Assembly: GCF_903642285.1 (NCBI RefSeq)
Contig: NZ_CAHJWJ010000004.1
Coordinates: 62,001 to 126,000 of the forward strand
DNA: 64,000 nt
Direction of reading: 5' to 3'
Source: Sphingomonas bacterium
GTDB lineage: Bacteria; Pseudomonadota; Alphaproteobacteria; Sphingomonadales; Sphingomonadaceae
This document shows, one piece after another, positions 27,035 through 35,862 of this stretch. The translations under genes and the position numbers were made by a program. Under the pieces are notes generated by a model, which saw only the letters and a program-made list of their open reading frames with translations, was not told the DNA's origin and searched no databases. How positions within the stretch are numbered: the first letter of the stretch is position 1; each line of letters begins with the position of its first letter.

Positions 27035-29014
27035 TTATTTGATCGCCTTCAACTTCACCTTGCCCGGTTCGGTGCATCGCAGAAGTTCGTCGACGCGCGC
27101 CGCAAGGTCCACTTGTCGGAATGGTTTGGCGAGCCGCGGCACGTCCGTCGGCACATCCTTGCCGGCGGCGGCATAGCCGGTGATGAGCAGTACCGGTATC
27201 CGCACGCCCGATTCGCGAAGCTCGTTGATCAGCTGTCCCCCAGTCATGCCGGGCATCAGATAATCGGTTACCAGGATATCCGCGTCCATCCCCGAGCGAA
27301 CCATCGCGAGCACCTGCGACGCCGAACGCATCTCCAGAACCGTATAGCCGACATCACGCAGCATATCCGCCGTGGCGCATCGGACCAGATCGTCATCATC
27401 GACGAGCAGTACCGACGCTGCACGCCGCGCGGTCACGGGCTCGGCGCGCGGTTCGCCTATTTTGTCGGGAATGTCCTGGGTCGCCGGCAGCCAAAGCTCG
27501 ACCTGCGTACCGGCCCCCGGCTCGCTCGACAGGTGCAACGTGCCGCCGGATTGCGCGGCGAGGCCGTGGATCATCGACAAGCCGAGCCCGGTCCCCTTGC
27601 CGACCCCCTTGGTCGAGAAGAAGGGCTCGGTCGCGCGCGCCAGCGTTTCCCGGTCCATGCCGACCCCGGTATCCGCCGCGACGAGGCGGACATATCGCCC
27701 CGCCTGCACACCCACCGTGTTGCGGACGTCCAGGACGACGTCCGCCGCGGACAGCGTCAGGCTGCCGCCGCCCGGCATCGCGTCGCGCGCGTTGATCGCA
27801 AGGTTGAGCAGTGCCAGTTCCAGCTGGTTCGGATCGACCCGTGCCGGGGAAAGGTGCCGCGGCACGTCGAGCGTCACCGCGATCAGGGGACCGAGCGATC
27901 GCCGGATCAAATCGACGATCCCGTCGATCAGCGCCCCGATATCGACCGCCCGCGGCTGCAGCGCCTGGCGGCGGGCGAAGGACAGTAGCCGTTGCGTCAG
28001 GATGGTGGCGCGCTCGGCGGCCTGCAACGCGCCGCCGATCATCTTCTGTGTCCGCTCATCGTCCCTGTGCCGCCGCCGGACCAGGTCGAGGCTGCCGACG
28101 ATCGGGGTCAGCAGATTGTTGAAATCATGCGCGACGCCCCCGGTCAGCTGGCCGATCGCGTCCATCTTGTGCGCCTGAGCCAGCTGCGCGTCCGCCTCCT
28201 TGCGATCGGTGACGTCCGACACGACGCCGGTCATGCGGACCGCGTTGCCGTCGCCGTCATACCGGACCCGGCCCTTGGCGGTGATCCAGCGCCGGTTGCC
28301 ATCCGCCGCAACGATGCCGCATTCGATGTCGAGCGACCCGTCGGTCAACGCAGCGTCGAACGACGCGGCGATATCCGCGCGTTCCGCAGGATCGACATGA
28401 TCGAGGAAGATGTCGACCGACCAGTGCGACAACGGCTCGGTATATCCGAAGATCTCGTCGTGCCGCGGTGTCCGGCGCACATCGCCGGATTTCAGGTCGA
28501 TGTCCCAGCTGCCCATGTCCGCGGCGTCCAGCGCGATCTGCAGGCTTTCGCGGGCGGCCTCGAGTTCGCGGGTACGATCGACGACCGCCTGCTCCAGCGT
28601 ATCGGCGGCGTCCCGCAGTTCGTACTGACGCGCCCGGGCGCTGAGCGCGGACCGCACCGCACCAATCATCGCCTCGGAATGCAGCGGGCGTTCCAGCAGG
28701 ACCACGTTGCCGAGCCCCGCCAGCCGCTCGCCCGCGACCGGCGACCGCGGCGTCTTGGCCCCATTGGCCAGGACCACGAACGGAATGTCCGACCATGATG
28801 GCTGAGCGGCGACCCAGGCGACCAGCTTGTCCTGATCGCCGACCGTCAGCGCCTCCTCCGTCAGCATGACCGCGCCGGCACCCGCGTCCAATTGCGCGAC
28901 CAGCGCGGTCTGGTCATCGCAAACGACCGAAGCCACCCCGTTGCGACCGAGCAACTCGGCAGCGATTGCCGCGTCCCGCCCGCGTGGCGCGAGGATCAGG
29001 ACCCGGTCGGGCAC
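27035..29014 (-). CDS. Hybrid PAS sensor histidine kinase with C-terminal receiver
   Basis: 659 residues from a GTG at 29014, one base after the kaiC-like stop, so translation is coupled. The N-terminal 125 residues look like a degenerate receiver with no acidic pocket. A coiled-coil stretch follows (about 128-160), then a PAS domain (about 160-270; DMGSWDIDLKSGDV, ending VVSDVTDRKEA). HisKA carries His296 in GGVAHDFNNLL, and the ATPase domain has N-box LAINARDAM and GKGTGLGLSM. A C-terminal receiver has Asp584 in VTDYLMPGM. The PAS lacks a LOV-type GRNCRF motif. With no membrane segment, it is a soluble kinase presumably paired with the KaiC homologue. Confidence 0.9.
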   Translation of the reverse strand: MPDRVLILAPRGRDAAIAAELLGRNGVASVVCDDQTALVAQLDAGAGAVMLTEEALTVGDQDKLVAWVAAQPSWSDIPFVVLANGAKTPRSPVAGERLAGLGNVVLLERPLHSEAMIGAVRSALSARARQYELRDAADTLEQAVVDRTRELEAARESLQIALDAADMGSWDIDLKSGDVRRTPRHDEIFGYTEPLSHWSVDIFLDHVDPAERADIAASFDAALTDGSLDIECGIVAADGNRRWITAKGRVRYDGDGNAVRMTGVVSDVTDRKEADAQLAQAHKMDAIGQLTGGVAHDFNNLLTPIVGSLDLVRRRHRDDERTQKMIGGALQAAERATILTQRLLSFARRQALQPRAVDIGALIDGIVDLIRRSLGPLIAVTLDVPRHLSPARVDPNQLELALLNLAINARDAMPGGGSLTLSAADVVLDVRNTVGVQAGRYVRLVAADTGVGMDRETLARATEPFFSTKGVGKGTGLGLSMIHGLAAQSGGTLHLSSEPGAGTQVELWLPATQDIPDKIGEPRAEPVTARRAASVLLVDDDDLVRCATADMLRDVGYTVLEMRSASQVLAMVRSGMDADILVTDYLMPGMTGGQLINELRESGVRIPVLLITGYAAAGKDVPTDVPRLAKPFRQVDLAARVDELLRCTEPGKVKLKAIK

Positions 29015-29015
29015 G

Positions 29016-30692
29016 CTAATCCCGCAGCCCCGAACGGCCGATCTGGGTCGCCATCAAAGTCTTGGTCTCGCCTGAGAACGTCGGTATGCCCGTCAGGACG
29101 CCCTGGAACTGTCGAAGCGGCTCGCCGACCAACAGCCCCTTGTTGCTGATCTGGAACTCGCGGATCGCCCGTTCGTGACGTGCGGTCCGCGTCTTGATGA
29201 CGGAGATGGCCTGGCGGACCTCGCCCTGCGCCTCGAAATATCGCAGCTGGATAACGGTGTCGGACAGATAGCTCAGATCCACGTCGGACCGGATATCGCC
29301 CATCACGCCGTGAAGACCGAGAATGAGCAGGCTGACCACGCCCTGTTGCCCCAGATAGGTCAGCAGTTCGTGCATCTGCAAGACGAGGAACTGTTCGTTG
29401 GGCATCGAATGGAGATAGGCGTTCAGACTGTCGATGACGACGACCTTCGCCCCTCGCTCGTTGACCGAATCGCGGATCAGCGCGGCGAATTCGCCGGGCG
29501 ACATCTCGGCCGGATCGATCGCGCGGAGTTCGAGCAGACCGCTGTCGATATGCGGCTGCAAATCCATGCCGAGCGCCGCGCTTCGGATCATCAGCGTCGG
29601 CAGGCGCTCGTCGAACAGAAAATAGGCCGCCCTGTCGCCCCGTTCTATCGCCGCGACCATGCACTGCACCGCCGCGGTCGTCTTGCCGACGCCGGCCGGC
29701 CCGGTAAGGAGCGTCGCGGTACCGGGAACGAGGCCACCCCCCATCAGCGCGTCCAGCTGGCCCGATCCGGTCGATACCGCGACCCCGGATTCGCGTGCCC
29801 GATATTGCGACGCCACGAGACGGGGATAGACGCGCAAGCCACCGCGCTCGATCTCGAAATCATGATAGCCGCCGCGGTACCGGACCCCGCGCATCTTCAC
29901 TACGTGCATGCGGCGACGCTGCGCGCCGAACCCCGATAGCGTCTGTTCGAGGGATATGACGCCATGCGCGATGCTGTGCAGCTGCAGGTCGGTGCCGGAA
30001 CCGCTCTTGTCGTCGAGAAACAGCACGGTGCATTGCCGGGTCGCGAAGAAATGCTTGAGCGCCAGGATCTGGCGCCGGTACCGGATCGGGCTCTGTGCGA
30101 GCAGCCGCAGTTCCGACAGGCTGTCGAGAACGACCCGGTTCGGACGCACTTCCTCCACCTTCGCTATGATGGAACGGATCGTCTCGCCCAATTCGACTTC
30201 GCTCGGGTGGAGCAGGGTTTGCTCCTGCTCCGCGCCGAACCCGTCGACCGGCACCATCTCGAACAGGTTCAGCGCGTCCAGCGACCAGCCATGCGTCCTG
30301 GCGACAGCAAGCAATTCCACCTCGGTCTCGGCCAGCGTGATATACAGCCCCGCCTCCCCGACCGCGGCCCCCGCCAGCAGGAAACCCAATCCCAGCGTCG
30401 TCTTGCCCGTGCCGGGGGTTCCCTCCACCAGATACATGCGGTCGGAAGTCAGTCCGCCGTTCAGGATGTCGTCGAGTCCGCAAATACCCGTCGAGGCCAA
30501 CCGGGGCGTGTCATCTGGTCGTGGCAATCTCGTATCCCGCGCTTCACCGGAGGCGGCAGCGCCCGGACATTCGGCGAATGTTAGAATGTTTGATCTATGT
30601 GGGAAACCCCACGCAATCATTCGTTTATCGCGACCCGTCCGGGTTATGGCCGGTCTGCGATCGTCCATGGCGTCGGCGAAGTTTACGGCCAT
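29016..30692 (-). CDS. KaiC-like double RecA/P-loop ATPase
   Basis: 558 residues from the ATG at 30692, four bases after the SDR stop. The first 65 residues are poorly conserved-looking and a start at 30620 or later is possible. Two KaiC modules follow, with Walker A motifs GTPGTGKTT (91-99) and GPAGVGKTT (331-339) and Walker B-like strands NRVVLDSLSEL and VVVIDSLNAYL. The KaiC catalytic Glu pairs are changed to AET and FDER. At the cyanobacterial autophosphorylation site the alignment gives Ser474-Tyr475 in place of Ser-Thr, followed by REFQISNKG as in true KaiC. No kaiA or kaiB is nearby; the partner is more likely the adjoining kinase. Confidence 0.9.
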   Translation of the reverse strand: MAVNFADAMDDRRPAITRTGRDKRMIAWGFPHRSNILTFAECPGAAASGEARDTRLPRPDDTPRLASTGICGLDDILNGGLTSDRMYLVEGTPGTGKTTLGLGFLLAGAAVGEAGLYITLAETEVELLAVARTHGWSLDALNLFEMVPVDGFGAEQEQTLLHPSEVELGETIRSIIAKVEEVRPNRVVLDSLSELRLLAQSPIRYRRQILALKHFFATRQCTVLFLDDKSGSGTDLQLHSIAHGVISLEQTLSGFGAQRRRMHVVKMRGVRYRGGYHDFEIERGGLRVYPRLVASQYRARESGVAVSTGSGQLDALMGGGLVPGTATLLTGPAGVGKTTAAVQCMVAAIERGDRAAYFLFDERLPTLMIRSAALGMDLQPHIDSGLLELRAIDPAEMSPGEFAALIRDSVNERGAKVVVIDSLNAYLHSMPNEQFLVLQMHELLTYLGQQGVVSLLILGLHGVMGDIRSDVDLSYLSDTVIQLRYFEAQGEVRQAISVIKTRTARHERAIREFQISNKGLLVGEPLRQFQGVLTGIPTFSGETKTLMATQIGRSGLRD

Positions 30693-30696
30693 GGCG

Positions 30697-31695
30697 TCAA
30701 CGGCTGCGAATACCGAGCAGCACCCTGCGCGCGATCGTGCCGGCCGACGGGAAGCGGCGTATCGGTCCGACCATCAGCGCGGTGTAGAGACTTGGACGCG
30801 ACCAGCGACCATGCGTATCGCCGCGGGCCCCGGTCGGTCGGCTGGGGGCGTCGAGATTGTCCGGTCGATCGTCGCGCGGCTTCCCGGTCTTGAACAGCCG
30901 CGGCCCCAATATCGCGGAAGCGGCATCCGCCATGTTGGGAAAGGCGCGCGCCAGAGCGCTGCCCAGGCGGACGGCACCACCGACATACAGGTCGCGTTCG
31001 GGATGTTCGGCCGCCGACAGGATCGTCTTGGCGACATCCTCCGGCCGGTAGAAGGGCGGCGGCATGGTCGCCTGCCGATCCATCCGGTTGCGCTGATGTT
31101 CGAGTATCGGCGTCGCGATCGGCGCGGGCTTCACCAACGTGACGGCGACGGGCGCGCGGTCCATCATCAGCTCGATCCGGAGCGCGTCGGTATAGGCCTT
31201 GATCGCCTGCTTCGTCGTCGAATACAGTCCCATGAACGGGGCGGAAACATCGGACGTCACGCTGCCGATGTTGACGAGGACGCCGCCGCCGTCCTTCAGA
31301 CGGGGAAGCGCCGCCTTGCAGCCATGCACCATGCCCCAGAAATTGATTTCGAAGACGCGCCGCGCGTCCGCCTCGCTCAGATCCTCCAGCTTGCCCGCGA
31401 TCGCGACACCGGCGTTGTTCACCCAGATGTCGATGCCGCCATAGGTGTCAATCGCATGCGCCGCGAGCCGCTCCGCCGCGGCGGCATCGGTCATGTCGGT
31501 CGCACAGGCCGAGGCGCGGCCGCCGTCCGCGACGATCTCGGCTACGAGCGTGTCGAGCGCGTCGCACCCGCGCGCCGCGACAACCACCGCCGCGCCGCGC
31601 CGTGCCGCCAGACGCGCGGTCGCGCGCCCTATCCCGCTGGACGCGCCGGTGATCACGATCACTTGCTCGGCAATCGGCTTCAAACGTATCGTCAT
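30697..31695 (-). CDS. SDR family oxidoreductase
   Basis: NAD(P)-dependent short-chain dehydrogenase, 332 residues from the ATG at 31695 (GGGGG upstream; the frame is open to 31785, but that part overlaps the galM stop region). The cofactor motif is TGASSGIGRA, followed by NNAGVA and catalytic Tyr and Lys in YSTTKQAIK. The C-terminal 80 residues extend beyond the core and end in a basic tail. It sits four bases upstream of the kaiC-like gene. Substrate unknown. Confidence 0.88.
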   Translation of the reverse strand: MTIRLKPIAEQVIVITGASSGIGRATARLAARRGAAVVVAARGCDALDTLVAEIVADGGRASACATDMTDAAAAERLAAHAIDTYGGIDIWVNNAGVAIAGKLEDLSEADARRVFEINFWGMVHGCKAALPRLKDGGGVLVNIGSVTSDVSAPFMGLYSTTKQAIKAYTDALRIELMMDRAPVAVTLVKPAPIATPILEHQRNRMDRQATMPPPFYRPEDVAKTILSAAEHPERDLYVGGAVRLGSALARAFPNMADAASAILGPRLFKTGKPRDDRPDNLDAPSRPTGARGDTHGRWSRPSLYTALMVGPIRRFPSAGTIARRVLLGIRSR

Positions 31696-31771
31696 TGTTC
31701 CGACCCCCGATTCGATGATGGTGCGGCGCGTTCGGTCCGACATAGGGATCGGCGCGATCCGTCCGGCTGAA

Positions 31772-32908
31772 TCACCGAGTACCACCGGTGGTCAGCCGGT
31801 ATGTCATCGTATTGCGATACGTCTCGTCCGGTGCCAGTCGTGCGGAGCCGAAGGCGGGCTGGTTGGGCGTGTCGGGAAAGATCTGCGGCTCCATCACGAA
31901 CGCATCGCCTTCGCGGTAGGTGCGCTCCGCCTTACCTGCGCTGGTCCCGTCGAGGAAGTTGCCCGAATAGAATTGCAGCCCCGGCTGGTTGGACCAGAGT
32001 TCGAACCCGCGGCCCGATGCGGGATCGTCGACGCTGGCCATCAGATGCTGGTCGGCCGTCACATGCGTACCGATGATCCAATTATGGTCGTAGCCACGCG
32101 CGTAGACGATCTGCGGATCGTGCGCGTCGCGCACGCGCTCGCCGATCGCACGGGGTTCGCGGAAGTCGAACACGGTGCCGGCGACGGGCTTTCGCTCGCC
32201 GGTCGGGATCGCGCCCTTGTCGGTCGGCAGATAGGTATCGGCCGGGATCGCGACGCGCGTGCCCATCGCGCCGTTCGCCGACCCCTCGCCAGACAGGTTC
32301 CAATAGGTGTGGTTGCTGATGTTGACGATCGTCGCCTTGTCGGTGGTCGCGCGGTAGTCGATCGTCAGATGATCGGCATCGTCGAGCGAATAGGTCGCGT
32401 CGACCGTCAGCGTACCGGGATACCCCATCTCACCGTCGCTGCTGACATAGCGAAGCGCCACCGCCGCCGTCGGCCCGCCATGGACATCGGTCACCTGCCA
32501 AAACACCTTGTCGAAGCCGGTGGTGCCGCCGTGCAGCGCATTGACCCCGTCATTGACGGGCGTCCGATACGTCCGACCGTCGAGCGTGAAGCGTCCGCGC
32601 GCGATCCGGTTGGAGAAACGCCCGACCGTCCCGCCGAAATACTGCGGCTTGGCGAGATATTTGTCGATCGACGGGTAGCCGAGCACGATATCGGCCGACG
32701 TGCCGTAGCGATCGGGCAGGATCACTGATTGCAGCGCGGCACCGTAGGAAATCACCGTCGCCGACACGCCGTTGCTGTTGGTCAACGTCACCGCATCGAC
32801 CGTCCGGCCGTCGGGCAGCGTGCCGAAGCTCGCCCGTCTCGCATCCGCTGCGTGCGCGGTTTCCGTTACCATGACCGAAATGCTCCCCAGGATCGGTGCC
32901 ACCGTCAT
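31772..32908 (-). CDS. galM: Secreted aldose 1-epimerase
   Basis: Interconverts alpha and beta anomers of hexoses. About 378 residues from the second of two adjacent ATGs at 32908, which gives proper spacing to GAGGAAGGA; the first ATG touches that site. A signal peptide precedes ETAHAADARR, so the enzyme is probably periplasmic. Catalytic-site text is present: GGTVGRFSNRIARGRF, ALHGGTTGFDKVFW, VNISNHTYWNLSG (His) and a late Glu in FVMEPQIFPD. The setting beside a sugar ABC transporter and a glycosidase fits carbohydrate uptake. Confidence 0.92.
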   Translation of the reverse strand: MTVAPILGSISVMVTETAHAADARRASFGTLPDGRTVDAVTLTNSNGVSATVISYGAALQSVILPDRYGTSADIVLGYPSIDKYLAKPQYFGGTVGRFSNRIARGRFTLDGRTYRTPVNDGVNALHGGTTGFDKVFWQVTDVHGGPTAAVALRYVSSDGEMGYPGTLTVDATYSLDDADHLTIDYRATTDKATIVNISNHTYWNLSGEGSANGAMGTRVAIPADTYLPTDKGAIPTGERKPVAGTVFDFREPRAIGERVRDAHDPQIVYARGYDHNWIIGTHVTADQHLMASVDDPASGRGFELWSNQPGLQFYSGNFLDGTSAGKAERTYREGDAFVMEPQIFPDTPNQPAFGSARLAPDETYRNTMTYRLTTGGTR

Positions 32909-33066
32909 CATTCCTTCCTCCCGCCCATGCAAGCGTTCCCGACGCGAAGCGCCGCCCCCTGGTACCAGGCAAGCCGCTTCCAGTGCAGATTTGGCGTCCG
33001 ACGCAGATCTGGCCACGGTGTCCGAGATTCATTGACCGAAATCGCGATTGATATACCGACGGAGCG

Positions 33067-34158
33067 GTGAGCAGCGTCGCCATTCGCCAATTGTCGAAAC
33101 GCTTCGGTACGGCAGAGGCGCTCCAGCCGACCGAATTGTCGATCGCGGAAGGCGAACTGGTCGTGATCGTCGGGCCGTCGGGGTGCGGCAAGTCGACATT
33201 GCTTCGCCTGATCGCAGGCCTGGAAGCGCCGAGCGCGGGGCAGGTGCTCATCGGCGGACGCGACGTCACCGCGCTGGAGCCCGCCGATCGCGGGATCGCG
33301 ATGGTGTTCCAGTCCTACGCGCTCTACCCGCATCTGACCGTCGCGCAGAACATCGGCTTTCCGTTGCGGATGGCCAAACTGGATCGCCGCGAGATCGCAC
33401 GCCGCGTCGCCGATGTCGCGGGGCTGCTGGAACTCGACACGCTGCTCGACCGGCGGCCGCGTGCGCTGTCGGGCGGACAACGGCAACGGGTGTCGATCGG
33501 CCGCGCGATCATACGCGACCCGGCGGTCCTGCTGCTCGACGAACCTCTGTCGAACCTCGATACCGGCCTGCGTGTCCGGATGCGGCATGAGATCGCGCGG
33601 CTGCACCAGCGGCTAGGCGCGACGATGATCTATGTGACGCACGACCAGATCGAGGCGATGACGCTGGCCAACCGGATCGTCGTGATGGCGAACGGCCGTA
33701 TCGAGCAGGTCGGCGCGCCGCTCGACCTCTACGGTGCGCCGGCGACGATCCGTGTCGCGGAGGCGATCGGCTCGCCGGCAATCAACCTGCTGCCGGTACG
33801 GATCGAACGGGTCGACGGGCGGGGCACGACCGTCACCTTGCCCGACGGTGCGTCGTGCCAGGTCGCGGCCCGTGTGCCGGCGGACGAGATCGGGGCGACG
33901 GCGACGCTCGGCATCCGCCCCGAGCACCTGCGCCCGGACGGGGAAGGGCCGTTCAGCGGACCGGTCGAGCTGTTCGAGCGGCTTGGCCCCCTGTCCTTCG
34001 CCCATCTCGGCGAGGCAGGCGCGACCGGCAGCGTCGTCGCGCAGTTGCCGGGCGACCAGCAATTCACGCTCGGCGCGGATGTCCGCTTCTCCGTCGCGCC
34101 GGCGGACGCGCATCTGTTCGCCGCGGACGGTACGGCGTATCCGCGCGTCAGCCCTTGA
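33067..34158 (+). CDS. Sugar-type ABC transporter ATP-binding protein (MalK/UgpC family)
   Basis: 363 residues from a GTG at 33067, with GGAG close upstream. Walker A is GPSGCGKST, signature [15 protein letters not shown], Walker B VLLLDEPLSNLD, switch His in YVTHDQIEAM, and a C-terminal TOBE-type domain (LGIRPEHLRPDG). This is the carbohydrate-importer class. It is convergent with the permease genes and overlaps the last one by 11 bases at the 3' ends, so it is not in the same transcript although it surely serves the same importer. Confidence 0.92.
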   Translation: MSSVAIRQLSKRFGTAEALQPTELSIAEGELVVIVGPSGCGKSTLLRLIAGLEAPSAGQVLIGGRDVTALEPADRGIAMVFQSYALYPHLTVAQNIGFPLRMAKLDRREIARRVADVAGLLELDTLLDRRPRALSGGQRQRVSIGRAIIRDPAVLLLDEPLSNLDTGLRVRMRHEIARLHQRLGATMIYVTHDQIEAMTLANRIVVMANGRIEQVGAPLDLYGAPATIRVAEAIGSPAINLLPVRIERVDGRGTTVTLPDGASCQVAARVPADEIGATATLGIRPEHLRPDGEGPFSGPVELFERLGPLSFAHLGEAGATGSVVAQLPGDQQFTLGADVRFSVAPADAHLFAADGTAYPRVSP

Positions 34159-34990
34159 TACTGCCGCTCAGCACGCCGCTGAAATAATATCGCTGCAGTG
34201 CGAGGAACAGCAGCAGGACCGGCATGGTCGTGATGACCGCGCCCGCCATCATCAATTCGGTGTCGCGGACATGTTCCCGGCCGATCGCCGCCAGCGCGAC
34301 GGGCAGCGTGTATAGCGACTGATCGGTGATGACGATCAGCGGCCACAGGAAATCGCTCCAGCTCTGCAGGAAGGTGAAGAGCGACAGCGTCACTACGACG
34401 GGACGGAGCAGCGGCAGCACCACGCGCGTGAAGATCTGCCACTCGCTCGCCCCGTCGATCCGCGCGGCGTCCAGCATCTCATCGGGCAGCGCGAGCGTCG
34501 CCTGTCGTACGAACAACACACCGTACACCCCCGCCAGCCAGGGTGCCAGGACGCCCGCATAGGTGTTCACCAGCCCTACCGATTCCAGCATCAGGAACAG
34601 CGGCAGCATCGCGACCTGCGCCGGCACCACCACCAGCGCAAGCATCGCCTGCAACAGCCGCGCGCGTCCCCAGAAGCGCAGCTTCGCAAAGGCATAGCCC
34701 GCCGGCACGGTCAGCCCGACGCCGAGCAGCGTGGCCAGTGCCGCCAGCGCGACGCTGTTCACGATGGCAGGCACGATGTGGTAGCTGGTCGCGCCGCCGG
34801 GATGCGCGAGCAGCAGCTCGCGGTAATTCGCGAGCGTCGGATGGGCGGGCCAGAAGGGCGGCGGGAAGCTGGTCGCGGTACCCGCCGGCATCAGCGAGAC
34901 GTTGACCATCCAGACCAGCGGCATCGCGGTCGCCAGCGCGAGCACGGCGACGAGCATAGTCCGCCCGATCCCATATACGTTCAGAGCCAT
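34148..34990 (-). CDS. Sugar ABC transporter permease, MalG/UgpE type
   Basis: About 280 residues from the ATG at 34990, which overlaps the upstream permease stop. Upstream in-frame sequence belongs to that gene and was ignored. Six hydrophobic segments are visible, with the coupling loop EMLDAARIDGASEWQIF and the early motif PLVWMVNVSLMP. It ends GVLSGSIKG, the typical MalG-type terminus. Confidence 0.92.
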   Translation of the reverse strand: MALNVYGIGRTMLVAVLALATAMPLVWMVNVSLMPAGTATSFPPPFWPAHPTLANYRELLLAHPGGATSYHIVPAIVNSVALAALATLLGVGLTVPAGYAFAKLRFWGRARLLQAMLALVVVPAQVAMLPLFLMLESVGLVNTYAGVLAPWLAGVYGVLFVRQATLALPDEMLDAARIDGASEWQIFTRVVLPLLRPVVVTLSLFTFLQSWSDFLWPLIVITDQSLYTLPVALAAIGREHVRDTELMMAGAVITTMPVLLLFLALQRYYFSGVLSGSIKG

Positions 34991-35862
34991 TCGTAACGCT
35001 TCCCGAGACGCGCCTGGAGGCCGGTCAGCAGCAGGATGGCCAGGAACAACAGGACCGCGACCGCGGATGCCATGCCGAGGTTCCACCAGGTAAAGCCCTG
35101 GTCGAACATGAAATACATCACCGTGACGGTGCTTTGCGCAGGGCCACCATGCGTCATGACATAGGGTTCGGTGAAGATCTGCAGGAAATTGGCGACGCTC
35201 AGCACGGCAGCGAGCAGCAGCGCCGGGCCGATCGCCGGCAGGGTCACGTGACGGAACCGCGCCCATGTGCCGGCACCATCGAGCCGCGCCGCCTCGTACA
35301 AATCCTGCGGCACCGTCGCCAGCGCGGCGATGAAGACCAGCATGTTATAGCCGAACGCCTTCCACACGATGAAGATCAGCGTCGCCGGAATGCTCGTACG
35401 CGGGTCGCCGAGCCAATCGACCGGGGGGATCCCGATCAGCGACAGCGCATAATTGAGCAACCCGGTGCGCGCGTCGAGAACGTAGCGCCACACGAGTGCG
35501 GTCGCGACCAGTGTGGTGACATAGGGTGCGAACAGCAACAGCCGCCACACCGGCTTCCATCGCAGCGTCGCCCCGTTGACAAGCAACGCGACCACCAGCG
35601 ACGTACCGATCGCCGCCGGCACGCCGATCGCCGCCATCAGCGCAGTGTTGCCGACGGCACGCCAGAATAACGGGGTACGGGCAAGTTCGACGTAATTGCC
35701 GACACCGACGAACCGCAGATCGTGCAGATCGGCCAGCGCATAGATGTCGAAATCGGTGACGCTCAGCAGCAATGCGCCGATCGTCGGCACGACCAGCACG
35801 AGCAGCGTACCGACGAAGATCGGCAGAGTGAACGCAATCCCCGCGCGCGTCTGCCTGCTCAC
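34981..35862 (-). CDS. Sugar ABC transporter permease, MalF/UgpA type
   Basis: A 293-residue inner-membrane permease with six hydrophobic segments. The coupling loop is YEAARLDGAGTWARFRHVTLP and the ending LQARLGKRYEWL is family-like. It overlaps the binding-protein gene by four bases upstream and the MalG-type gene by ten downstream, so binding protein and permeases are one coupled unit. Confidence 0.92.
   Translation of the reverse strand: MSRQTRAGIAFTLPIFVGTLLVLVVPTIGALLLSVTDFDIYALADLHDLRFVGVGNYVELARTPLFWRAVGNTALMAAIGVPAAIGTSLVVALLVNGATLRWKPVWRLLLFAPYVTTLVATALVWRYVLDARTGLLNYALSLIGIPPVDWLGDPRTSIPATLIFIVWKAFGYNMLVFIAALATVPQDLYEAARLDGAGTWARFRHVTLPAIGPALLLAAVLSVANFLQIFTEPYVMTHGGPAQSTVTVMYFMFDQGFTWWNLGMASAVAVLLFLAILLLTGLQARLGKRYEWL

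Noticed and set aside
28200..28500. Second LOV domain in the hybrid kinase
   Set aside because: The kinase PAS domain lacks the GRNCRF motif and its Cys, so it is a generic PAS, not a flavin photoreceptor of the LOV type.
30598..30611. Palindrome GTGGG-AAA-CCCAC as a terminator
   Set aside because: No T-run follows on either strand and it lies inside the proposed KaiC-like frame; kept only as part of the start-site question.
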